NCBI GenBank assembly: GCA_037042915.1
Contig: CM073197.1
Span: 248,001-312,000, forward strand
Length of the DNA stretch: 64,000 nt
From: Auricularia sp. M13
Lineage: Eukaryota; Basidiomycota; Agaricomycetes; Auriculariales; Auriculariaceae
Reading direction: 5' to 3'
This document shows positions 21,942 to 32,700 of this stretch, piece after piece (position 1 is the stretch's first letter; each line of letters begins with the position of its first letter). A program made the translations under genes and the position numbers. The notes beneath the pieces were generated by a model. The model saw only the letters and a program-made list of their open reading frames with translations, ran no database searches and was not told the origin of the DNA.

Positions 21942-22527
21942 TGTAAGGCCGAACTGGCCATGGGCGAAGTGGAGAACAAAGAACTCATTTAATTCTCAAC
22001 TTACCGATGGCTGAGGCCTTTAGACTAGAGCTTCCTTGAGATTTGAGGTCACTCAGAAGTGAATGAGACTGAAATCCCTATTGAGAAAGACTGAGGATTA
22101 TGTACATTCAAGAAGCCAGTTTTTATACTCCTGGCTACAACTGATTACTAAGCGCATATAGTGTATTACTAAGCGTCCCAAGGTATCCCGAGTCATTCCA
22201 GCGCGGCACCGTCGCGCTGGAGTCCGATTCGAGCGGGATTGCATATTGATTAGTAAGCAGCCGGCTCACGTGACGTCGGGACCCGTGAAGTCGGTGCGGC
22301 GCGTTGTCCGCCATGGAACTGGGCCAAGTGTCGCAGGTCAGTAGCCGGCGGCAACTTGGCTCAGTGGCATGACTTCATGCAAAGTCCTCGACGGCAGGGG
22401 GTTCGAGTCTCGTAATTCTCGACTTTTTATTGTACACAAGAAGATGTTTAAATGAAGTACATGAGATTCAAGATAGTATTACATTGTTCTTTGATTGGTC
22501 TAGCACGAGAGTCAGGGCGGGGTTACA
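21942..22527 (-). repeat. LTR (3' LTR in element orientation)
   Basis: 586-bp direct repeat beginning tgtaaggccgaactggcc and ending cagggcggggttaca, near-identical to 35962-36547. On the plus strand it holds a tRNA-like A-box/B-box pair (22357-22367 and 22400-22410), described among the findings. Confidence 0.93.
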
Positions 22528-22585
22528 TACGCCCTCCGAGACAGCTGTGTCTGTTTCTCAACGCCCGACGCGAGTGCTGAATGAA

Positions 22586-23398
22586 TTAGTTATCCGTCAT
22601 TAGTTCATCAATTTCTTGCTCTGAAGCCTGAGGCAACGGCGCAATCTCGGGCTCCGGCGACATGTCCAGCGAGAAGATAGTGCGCATCGCATTAGTGCGA
22701 GCAGCACGCGCCGGACGAGGGTCGGGGGTGTCCACGTACCGCACTGGGCGAGACGGTCGGTACGCCGCGTCGTCGTCCCGATGCGCTGCCTGAAGCTTGC
22801 GGCGGGCGGCGACCTTCTTCTTGATGGCGGCTGCGAGCGCTTCGTCGACCGTGCCCCGGAGCGCGTTGATACGTCCAGTTTGATCGTTGACGAGCCTGAC
22901 GAGGTTGTCGATGCGGTCCGACATCTCGGCGCTGGCGGCGGTTTGATCGATCTTGTCGGCCAGGTGATCGATACGGTCGTCGGTGTAGCTGGCGTGCCCG
23001 TCCATAGCAGTCGCCATCGAGCTCTGAGTCGCCGCCATCCCCGAGACTGCTTGGAGCAGTGCGGTAATAGTGGGGGCGACCACCGATTCGTAGCTGCCCT
23101 TGATAGAGCGCATCAGATCGAGCGCTGCACGAGTGTCGTTCCGGGCGAAGTAAGCCTCGACGCGGGTGAGTTTGTCCTCAAGGCGTTTGTGGGCCTCGGT
23201 CGCGCGCTCGAGGTTAGTTTCGATGCGCCAGAAAGCGTCGTAGTTAGATCGGCCCTGGCTATTGTCAACATCGCACCGTCTAATATACTGATCGCCTTGC
23301 CTGATGACAGACCGATTCATCGATGAGCTTAAGTCGATTGAACTCGGCGGCGATTTTGTTGAGAGCCGACACCGCGGGCTGGCCGTTGGCCTGGACAT
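22586..23398 (-). CDS. Accessory ORF of the Ty3/gypsy element
   Basis: A 270-codon frame lies between the chromodomain-like region and the 3' LTR, a place where most Ty3/gypsy elements carry nothing. The predicted protein is strongly helical. It has heptad-like stretches (RIETNLERATEAHKRLEDKL, then repeated DRIDHLADKIDQ and DRIDNLVRLVNDQ) that suggest a coiled coil. A basic segment (AIKKKVAARRKLQAAHRDDD) and an acidic C-terminus follow. No TM segment or signal peptide is visible, so it does not resemble an envelope protein. Its function is unknown. Confidence 0.6.
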   Translation of the reverse strand: MSRPTASPRCRLSTKSPPSSIDLSSSMNRSVIRQGDQYIRRCDVDNSQGRSNYDAFWRIETNLERATEAHKRLEDKLTRVEAYFARNDTRAALDLMRSIKGSYESVVAPTITALLQAVSGMAATQSSMATAMDGHASYTDDRIDHLADKIDQTAASAEMSDRIDNLVRLVNDQTGRINALRGTVDEALAAAIKKKVAARRKLQAAHRDDDAAYRPSRPVRYVDTPDPRPARAARTNAMRTIFSLDMSPEPEIAPLPQASEQEIDELMTDN

Positions 23399-23853
23399 CG
23401 TGAAGGGTGAAGAGCCCCGTGGAATCGGGAGCCCTAATCCACTCGCTAGCCGTCGACGCGGACGGAGCAGGTGTGGGAAGCGCCGTGGCGGTCAGATTGA
23501 CGGGCGGCAAGACGTTCGCCGGACCCGAGAGGGCCTGAGCCGCCTGGGCGCCAGCCCGCCAATTGAGCCCGCGTTGTTAGACAATCGTCGGGCGCTCAGC
23601 TGTGTTTGACGTACGGGAGCAGTGCGGCGGTTGTTGGTGCGATCCGCGAACATAAGTACTGGGTGAGAAGCCGTGTACGTCTGAGGACGAGGAAATTGAC
23701 CGCTTCTCCAACCATTCTGGCTGCTCTTTTATAGCCAAGAAAGACAAATTTCTCTTAATATTTCCTAAAGCGGTTGCATTGGTAGTGTACCGAATATCCT
23801 GAGTGTCACGCCCGAATTGGCATTGGTGCCGCGAAGGTGAGCGCCACTCGGAA

Positions 23854-24063
23854 TCACTGGTTTGGTATCTCCGGTTTGCCCGTTCCGGCAGGCAGATCAC
23901 GGGGATTGCTTACTCCCATAGCTTGGAGGTATGCCTCGAACGCTGCTAAATGCTTGACCTCTCTAACTCTTTCCCAGGTTACATGCCCTGTGCTCCATTT
24001 TACCTCGAATAGAAGCTCTCGTCCTTTACCGTAATGATTAGTTATCTCCGTAACGGTCACCAT
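23854..24063 (-). other. Chromodomain-like segment of the retroelement
   Basis: This segment encodes LLFEVKWSTGHVTWERVREV followed by KHLAAFEAYL, which resembles the beta-strand and C-terminal helix of a chromodomain (xxVKWxG...TWEP....). In chromoviruses such a domain follows integrase and steers integration to heterochromatin. Here it is separated from integrase by the nested palindromic element. Confidence 0.6.
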
Positions 24064-24065
24064 TA

Positions 24066-27000
24066 CCAAGAGAAATGATAAAACATCCCCGTTAAGAATG
24101 TCATGTTTTGTTTAAATATTCCCGTTAAGGATTGCCAGCCAGATATTCCATGTCCATGAGATATATTATGTGGTGTGTTAAATACACTGGCTGCTCGCCA
24201 ATAGAGCTTCAATTAAGATCCGGAGTTAAATTTTCTCTGCGATCAATGTTCTCATTGTTGATCAAACAACCAGAGCCATGTCAATTACAATTGTTTCTAT
24301 GGGCTACAGCTGCTGAATTCGACTGCATTTATGGACTGTACGACTGTTTAATCAAATCAAATTTTGTCAATTAACATAAAACATGATACATAAACCTGTC
24401 AAGACTGAGTTGTACAGGCAGGTGTCAATCCTAGCGGCTGTTGAACCACGACAGCTGCCACACTCCCTTGCTGCTGTCAAACCATTGCAGCTGTCGACAG
24501 TTGTCAGCTGTCGTCCAGGAATGGCATTGACGTACCTGCACATCAAGGATGAATCAAACAGTCTTGGCTCTGATTGATCAAATGTATACTGATAAAACAA
24601 ATGAAAATGTGTACAAAATGACCTTTGCAGGATGGAACCATCGCTCCCTATTTTCACCTACTGCATGAGGCATGAGTGGCAGCAGACCATCCATGAGCAT
24701 TAACCAACTGGACTAAGTGACCATGCTCAACCACTGTTAATTACTTAATATATCCACACATATCTCACACGTTAAATTAGTTGGCTGGCCGATTAATGTC
24801 CAGATGCCAATGTCAAACTGTCGCAGGTGCCAAAAGCATCTGTCATAGTCAGGCCTGGCAGATGCCTCTTAGACAGCTGCCCAACCTGCCGACAGCACTA
24901 TAAACCATCAGCCACTCATGATTGAACATCTTGAGATTCAATAATCAGAGTGTTCCAAACGCAACAAGTCCTTTTCATGATTGAACGTACTGCAGTGCAA
25001 CCCAAAAGAGTGTTTTGAGAGTACAAGTCCTTCCAGGTTCAGCATGTTTGAACGATCAGTTTTGATTGATCAAGCACACGCTTGGCCCTCGAGGCCCTGT
25101 GTGTTGCAGTACTATGCACAGTAAGTAATGCGAGAGTGACAAGATAGTTCGATATGATACACAAGACTTGATGGCACCACCCGTGGGGATGATGCGAGAA
25201 GAGCCTGTGCAGTGGGAGCCCAGTGTGGATTGGTGACCTGAGTACCGGATGGTACATTGATGGGACCAGTGTTCATCCTGTCGAAGAAATTAAATTAAGA
25301 TTTGAGATTTGACAAAGGCTACACCAAGACTCTGGCTATAGAATGGTATTATGATATTCCTTTTTAATGAGCATTTCATCTGTGTACGAGTGAGCAAAGT
25401 CTGCCAGCCAGTGTAGCAGAGTCACCTCGAAAGGCCTCAGCCACCAGTGTTTCTCTCACTGCATTTAAGATGTCGAACTAGGATTCGAAATTCAACAATT
25501 TCAGCACCAATGGTATAGTAAGAAGTCTGTCTGGTAACCTCCTTTTTAGGATGACATTTCGACTCTATACATGTGAGCAAACTCTCACGAAGGGTTATTA
25601 CATCATTCCAAACATTACAACTGTAAAACTCGGCAGAAGCCTGAGGCCAGAACGACAATGTCTGCTGTATGGTGTACACTATACCAGGCATCCATATGAA
25701 GTCAATTGGTCCAGTTCCCAGCCTTCGGCAGCAGGGCAACGTATTGGAACAGGGAAAATAGGAAACCAGACACATTCTGAAATACTTTGCCCTGCTGCCG
25801 AAGGCTGGGAACTGGACCAATTGACTTCATATGGATGCCTGGGATAGTGTACACCATACAGCAGACATTGTCGTTCTGGCCTCAGGCTTCTGCCGAGTTT
25901 TACAGTTGTAATGTTTGGAATGATGTAATAACCCTTCGTGAGAGTTTGCTCACATGTATAGAGTCGAAATGTCATCCTAAAAAGGAGGTTACCAGACAGA
26001 CTTCTTACTATACCATTGGTGCTGAAATTGTTGAATTTCGAATCCTAGTTCGACATCTTAAATGCAGTGAGAGAAACACTGGTGGCTGAGGCCTTTCGAG
26101 GTGACTCTGCTACACTGGCTGGCAGACTTTGCTCACTCGTACACAGATGAAATGCTCATTAAAAAGGAATATCATAATGCCATTCTATAGCCAGAGTCTT
26201 GGTGTAGCCTTTGTCAAATCTCAAATCTTAATTTAATTTCTTCGACAGGATGAACACTGGTCCCATCAATGTACCATCCGGTACTCAGGTCACCAATCCA
26301 CACTGGGCTCCCACTGCACAGGCTCTTCTCGCATCATCCCCACGGGTGGTGCCATCAAGTCTTGTGTATCATATCGAACTATCTTGTCACTCTCGCATTA
26401 CTTACTGTGCATAGTACTGCAACACACAGGGCCTCGAGGGCCAAGCGTGTGCTTGATCAATCAAAACTGATCGTTCAAACATGCTGAACCTGGAAGGACT
26501 TGTACTCTCAAAACACTCTTTTGGGTTGCACTGCAGTACGTTCAATCATGAAAAGGACTTGTTGCGTTTGGAACACTCTGATTATTGAATCTCAAGATGT
26601 TCAATCATGAGTGGCTGATGGTTTATAGTGCTGTCGGCAGGTTGGGCAGCTGTCTAAGAGGCATCTGCCAGGCCTGACTATGACAGATGCTTTTGGCACC
26701 TGCGACAGTTTGACATTGGCATCTGGACATTAATCGGCCAGCCAACTAATTTAACGTGTGAGATATGTGTGGATATATTAAGTAATTAACAGTGGTTGAG
26801 CATGGTCACTTAGTCCAGTTGGTTAATGCTCATGGATGGTCTGCTGCCACTCATGCCTCATGCAGTAGGTGAAAATAGGAGCGATGGTTCCATCCTGCAA
26901 AGGTCATTTTGTACACATTTTCATTTGTTTTATCAGTATACATTTGATCAATCAGAGCCAAGACTGTTTGATTCATCCTTGATGTGCAGGTACGTCAATG

Positions 27001-27459
27001 CCATTCCTGGACGACAGCTGACAACTGTCGACAGCTGCAATGGTTTGACAGCAGCAAGGGAGTGTGGCAGCTGTCGTGGTTCAACAGCCGCTAGGATTGA
27101 CACCTGCCTGTACAACTCAGTCTTGACAGGTTTATGTATCATGTTTTATGTTAATTGACAAAATTTGATTTGATTAAACAGTCGTACAGTCCATAAATGC
27201 AGTCGAATTCAGCAGCTGTAGCCCATAGAAACAATTGTAATTGACATGGCTCTGGTTGTTTGATCAACAATGAGAACATTGATCGCAGAGAAAATTTAAC
27301 TCCGGATCTTAATTGAAGCTCTATTGGCGAGCAGCCAGTGTATTTAACACACCACATAATATATCTCATGGACATGGAATATCTGGCTGGCAATCCTTAA
27401 CGGGAATATTTAAACAAAACATGACATTCTTAACGGGGATGTTTTATCATTTCTCCTGG
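24066..27459. mobile_element. Giant palindromic TIR element nested in the retroelement
   Basis: Two near-identical inverted arms, 24066-25739 and 25787-27459 (about 1.67 kb each), flank a 47-bp unique spacer (25740-25786). I noticed only a one-base indel and one substitution between the arms. The ends begin CCA(A/G)GAGAAATGATAAAAC and are bounded by TA on both sides (24064-24065 and 27460-27461), the signature of a Tc1/mariner-type or other TA-targeting transposase. The arms are AT-rich, unlike the neighbours, and contain CAGCTGTC-rich subrepeats. Their mirrored short frames match no transposase. It is probably a non-autonomous element made of almost nothing but terminal inverted repeat. Confidence 0.8.
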
Positions 27460-29757
27460 TACTTTTGTAACGGTCCATTCTTCGGAGGTCTGAGTAAACC
27501 CCGGGATCTGCGCCACTTGGCGGCCCGGGAATCGCGAGTCCTCGTGCATGACGTGTGGCCGCAGCAATGACGCATGAAATGCGTTATTGATGCCGCGAGC
27601 CAACATGTCCTCTGGCAGATCAAGTCGGAATGTGGCGCCAGGGACAATTTCTTGGGTGATTTTGAAAGGTCCAATAAACTTGGGAGACAATTTGCGATTT
27701 ACACCTTTTGGCAGGTTGAGGTTCTTAGTTGACAAATATACGAAATCTCCTTTCCCGAAAGGCACGATTCTCCGGCGTTTGTTTGCCAACCTGGTTTGCT
27801 TGACGCGGGCACCGATTATCTGATCGTGTGCCTGCATCACGGCACTTTTCATCAAGCGTGCAAACTTCATTACCCCGGGATAGGGGCTCGTTGCACTCCA
27901 CTTGAGTGCACGCGGTACTTGTCCATAGTTTAGGTAAAAGGGCGAGAAGCCCGTTGTTTCCGATACGGCGGAATTAAGAGCAAACTCGATGGCTGGGAGC
28001 TTGCGCGCCCAGTCATTTGGTTCTTGCAGTGCGCATATGCGCAGCATCTGTGTAATGGTACGATTCGCCCGCTCCGTTGACCCGTCCGTCTCCGGATGGT
28101 AGGCGGATGACATGCGCAGCTCTACGCCTATTAGTTCATGAAGCTTGCGCCAGAAAATGCTGGTAAACAACGAGTCCCTATCACTAATTATCCGCTCTGG
28201 CAATCCATGGAGTTTATAAACGTGTTCAAACACGACCTCGGCTACGTCTGTTGCTTTGTAAGTTGTCTTGGTGGGAACCAAGTGGATCATCGAGGTCAAA
28301 TGATCAATTATGACGCATAACATATCGAACTTCCCAGTCCGGTTGAAGGACTCGGGTAAAGGGCCGACAAAGTCGATTCCAATGGATTGCCAAGGTCTTG
28401 ATGGCACAGGAAGTGTCTTAAGTTGTCCATAAGGCTGTTGTGTATTGGTTCGGTTGAATGCGCACAAACTACACGCTCGGCAGAACCCTTCCACGTCCTT
28501 TACCATATCTTTCCACCAGAACGCGCTCCGCACGTATTGGAGCGTTTTGCTGGCGCTCAGATGCGCCAGCACCGAATGTGCCTGCGCGATGACTATTTCG
28601 CGGACGGATCTTCCGTCATGCTTGGCGTCAGGTACGCAAATAAGTCTTTCTTCGCTTGTCATCAACCAGATCAGGCCATCGATTATCTTGAAGTTACGAT
28701 AATCATTTGGTCGATCCACGACGTTGGCGAAGAACTTGTCATCCTTATACAATGGCTCAAACGCGCGCGGGATGTCCAGGTCAGAATACGCGGCTCGTAC
28801 AACGGTCGCGATGTCTGTTAATGCGTAATCAAGCGGCTCATCCGCATTTGAGCGGTCGTGGACAACGTCGCCGCTACTTGCTGCTTCATCGTCCACCGTG
28901 CCGCTATCAATCACCGCTTCCTCGCCTTTCGCGTCGTCGTCAAGCGCTGCTTCCTTTCCGGTTTCTCGTCTCGACTCGCCCTCCAGATGCTGACCCGTCG
29001 AGTCCGCAATCTCCCCTGGCGCATCGTCTACCAGGTAAGCGTTGCCTTGCTTGTCTTTCTGTGAGGTTGACGTAGACCTCGTTCTCTTTTTAGGTTTACG
29101 TACTTCCTCTGGCGTCTCGCGCCGCGCACGGCTCTTAGGGATTAGCGGAGCCCACGCCGGTACTCCCGTCTTCGCACCAAGACGACTGGATCGCCGCAAC
29201 GGGTGAGGGAAGTCGACTTTGGCGGGATTGTTCTCAATTCGCTGATTCTTTTCATTTGCGGACCCGCCATCGCCATCCGTCCATTCAAGCGAAGTCTCTA
29301 GATCAGCACTAAGACTGGCTAGCGCTTCGTATCGCGTCAGGACGGGCGCCGACAGCCATCGACCTGGCGCCATCACGGTATCCGAACTCGTGAGCTCTAA
29401 TTTATCCTCGTCGTCGTTGTCCTCGTTAACATATTCGCTAGAAGCTCGGACCGTTCCCGATCCGTCGTCACTGTACATGCGCGACAGCGCGTCGGCGAGC
29501 ACGTTGGTCTCACCCGGTATGTAGTATATTTCGAAATCGAACTCGTTGAGAACGTCCAACCAGCGACTCTGTCGTGACGACAGGTTCTTCTGCGATAGGA
29601 AGTACTCCAATGCTTTGTGATCTGTGCAAATGCGGAACCGCGCGCCGTGGAGCATTCCCCGAAATCGTTTCAGTGATTCCACAATGGCGAGTAGCTCTAA
29701 TTCATGTACTGCGTAGTTTTGCTGAGCCGAGTTGTATTTCCGCTCCAGAATGCGCAA
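27430..29757 (-). other. RNase H-integrase region of the Ty3/gypsy element
   Basis: A 775-codon frame containing, in order, the Ty3-type RNase H (YAVHELELLAIVESLKRFRG .. CTDHKALEYFLSQKNLSSRQ .. LADALSRM), a charged linker, the integrase zinc finger (H-x-LAHLS.. RACSLCAFNRT, HHCC type) and the integrase catalytic core (WQSIGIDFVGPLPES .. ISDRDSLFTSIFW .. SAYHPETDGSTERANRT, carrying the D,D-E residues). After the core comes a GPY-like beta region. The 3' end runs a short way into the nested palindrome. Confidence 0.9.
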
Positions 29758-32700
29758 ACTTTTGCAGTAGCGAGGTCGTCGCCTTGGGAAATGTAACCGC
29801 TACCTCCTGTTAAACACGCGTCGGTTACCAGGTTTATTTTTGGTGCGCCCTTGCTGTAATCGATAGCGACTCTATGTTGATTTCTCCAGTTGTGAACCAG
29901 GCTCTTGATCTCGTCAAACGCGCGCTGCTCAGTCGCGCCCCACCGCCACACGCGATTGACGCCTGTCAGAGGCGTCAGCACGCCCATTGGTACGCGAATC
30001 CCGTGGCAGTCGGGCGCCAGGAACCCTACTGCGCCCAAAAAGCTCATGAGAGCGGCGCGACTGGCGGGAGGTTTCCAGTTAGATATCGCGTCGACCTTGT
30101 GAGGGTCCATTCGGATTCCATCTCGGTCTACTATATGACCTAGAATCTTGATCTCAGGCGCGAATAATTGCATTTTGTCTACGCCCAAGTAAAATTTGTT
30201 CTCTCTCAGTATCTTGAATACGGTCCGAATGTGCTGAACATGCTCTTCTAAAGTGTAAGAATAGACAATGATATCATCCAGATACACGTCCATCCAGACG
30301 CCTATGTGCTCGGAGAACATATGATTCATTAACATTTGATACGTGGCAGACCCATTGCAGTCCCCTATTTGGAGTACGAGGCTTTCCATGGTTCCATCGG
30401 GGGTATTGAATAAGGTACGGCTCACATGCTCAGGGACTACGCGAATCTGTTCATAGGCGTCTTTCCCGTCTATCAAGCTACGCCACGGCCTTCTGACAAC
30501 GTTTCGCAGTATGGTATCAATGTCTGGCAAAGGTGGGGCGATTTTTTTTGTATTCGCGTTCTGTGCGCGCTTGTCAACCACTGTACGCATTCGTAACACT
30601 CCGTCTGCCTTGGGAGGCTTCGGAATAATTAGTAGAGGGGTGCAAGACGTGCCAGATGCAAGTCTCCATCGCCCAGTCTCGAGATAAGCTTGCTTCTTCG
30701 CATGCCAAAGCTCGCGCATTGCCTCTGGGCACCGAGACGGCCTCCAAGGATAGATTTTACCCTCGTCGATTAGAGGAATAGTATGATTAATCGCTCTCAG
30801 CGGGGGCAGCTCAGTCAGCCAAGCATCCTTACAGAGATCTTGTGCTTCAGATTTGAGTCGCTGCCGCAACTCTTCGAGTTTGTCCTCAGTTATCTCAGCC
30901 ACAGATGCTTGCACTGCGAAGACCTCAGATCCGATTATCTGCCTGGGATTGACAGATCCCACTACTACGCGCGTGGGGTTTAAGCCGAGCATGACCGAGT
31001 GTTGCCAAAGGAAAGGAGTCCCGAGGATGACGTCGTAATTGTCCAAATTCGCGACGTCGAACCGCTTCTCACAGTTGATATCCTGATACTTGAAGTTAGC
31101 ACTTACCTCAACATTTATCTTAGTACGAGAACCCTTCACCGCTAGCTGCACTGGAATAGGTCTCTCAAGAGTCCTCGTTGACAGCTTCAGCTGGTCAACG
31201 ATGGTGGTGGAAATAAAATCGGCCAGAGAGCCGGTGTCTATTAGCACTCGCACGCTTTTGTCCTGTACATACGCTTCTACTACAATTGGTCGGGGAACCA
31301 TCCGCTTCGCCGAGCGCACGCGCATCGCGGTACGCTCAATCGGCTCCGACGGAAGGGTCCTCCCCTTAGTTCCCCGTTTGTTCATCCCTACTCCCGCTCC
31401 CGCTAGCCGCATCTCCATCGGCGGCGGGAGGACGGTAGCCCCCGACAGGGTGAGACCGCTGGGAGCAGGGACGTCAGCACCAATTGTAGCGATAGACGCA
31501 TTACGACTCACAGCTTCTGTGTGCAAGTACCGTTGCCCATGACGTAGCACCGCTTCCACGTTTACGCCCTCCGCTAGGAGCTCTGGCGGGATGTGGAAGT
31601 CTGCGTTGGTCACGCGGTCGCGCAGGAAAATGCGCCCGTTATTGCGTAGTACCACATACCGAATCCCATCCAATCCGAGCGCGTTGGCTTGCTCAGGCGA
31701 CTCCACCAGTCGGAACTCGCCGCCCGCGAAGACCATTGCGGGCGAGGGGTTGCTGTCCGGATTAGCAACCAGAGGTACTGAGATGTCGCGCAAGCTGGAG
31801 ATCGACGGGCCGTACGGATTCTGATTGCGATAGGGGTGCATCGAGATGATACGCGGAACGTCGATGGAGCCAGTAAGGAAATCATCACGGTACACGGCGT
31901 AAGATTCGCCGGTGCCGTAGTCGTTAACGAGGAACGCATCGTCAGATTCGTGATGCTCCACCGCGAATCGGCGGTCCTCGTGCACCCGAATAGACCCATC
32001 AGAGCTGCACAGAGACCCGAAATAATTTTTGAATTTCCCAACGAGAGCTTCGGCGACGACGTGAGGTTTGGAATACACGAGCTCGGCCTCGTTGGCCGGG
32101 TTGTCGATAAGGAGCCGCATGCCCTGCAGTTGCAGGGCATTCACCTCCATCATATCAGAAGGGACCATGCGGGCAGCGTTGGCGCGAATCGGTTCGCGGC
32201 GCGTGACACGAGCGGAATTTGCGCGAAGAGCTGGCGGGCGACGAGCTTGTTGCCGTTTCGGACAGTTTCGACTGAAGTGCCCAGCCTCCTTGCACAGGAA
32301 GCATTTGCCTTCCGCGGCCAGTTGGTTTCGCTCTTCGAGGCTGAGCTCGTTGGAACGAATGCGAGCGTCGCGACGTGATGTATTGGCGAAAGGGGAAGAT
32401 CTAGCCGGGTTCCGGCCCGCGCCGAACCCGCGACCTCCGCTCTTTCCTCCTCGCCCGCGACCAGGCCAGCCCGAATCACGCCCGCGCAGCGCAGGCGCCG
32501 CGTGCTGAACGGCCGCCGCATTGCTACGTACCCAATTCTTGGTACGTGGCTGCGCCTTTTCACCTTCCGACTCAGGATGCTGACGCCGCTCAGCTGATCG
32601 CCGGCGCCATGGAGCCGGCTTGCGGTCGGTGCCTGCACGGCCGTTTATCCGGTCAGAGATATGCATCGTGCGATCCTCTCCGGTGCGTGCTCGTTCTCCT

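Noticed and set aside
22340-22430. A tRNA gene in the LTR
   Set aside because: A- and B-box-like sequences are present, but the T-stem and acceptor stem do not pair, so it is not a functional tRNA.
24132-27393. Mirrored short ORFs on both arms of the palindrome as genes
   Set aside because: They occur in pairs only because the arms are inverted copies; none exceeds about 130 codons or resembles a transposase.
24066-27459. Palindrome as a pure assembly artefact
   Set aside because: A chimeric fold would not give a unique 47-bp spacer together with matching ends and TA on both sides. I still list long-read confirmation as a check.
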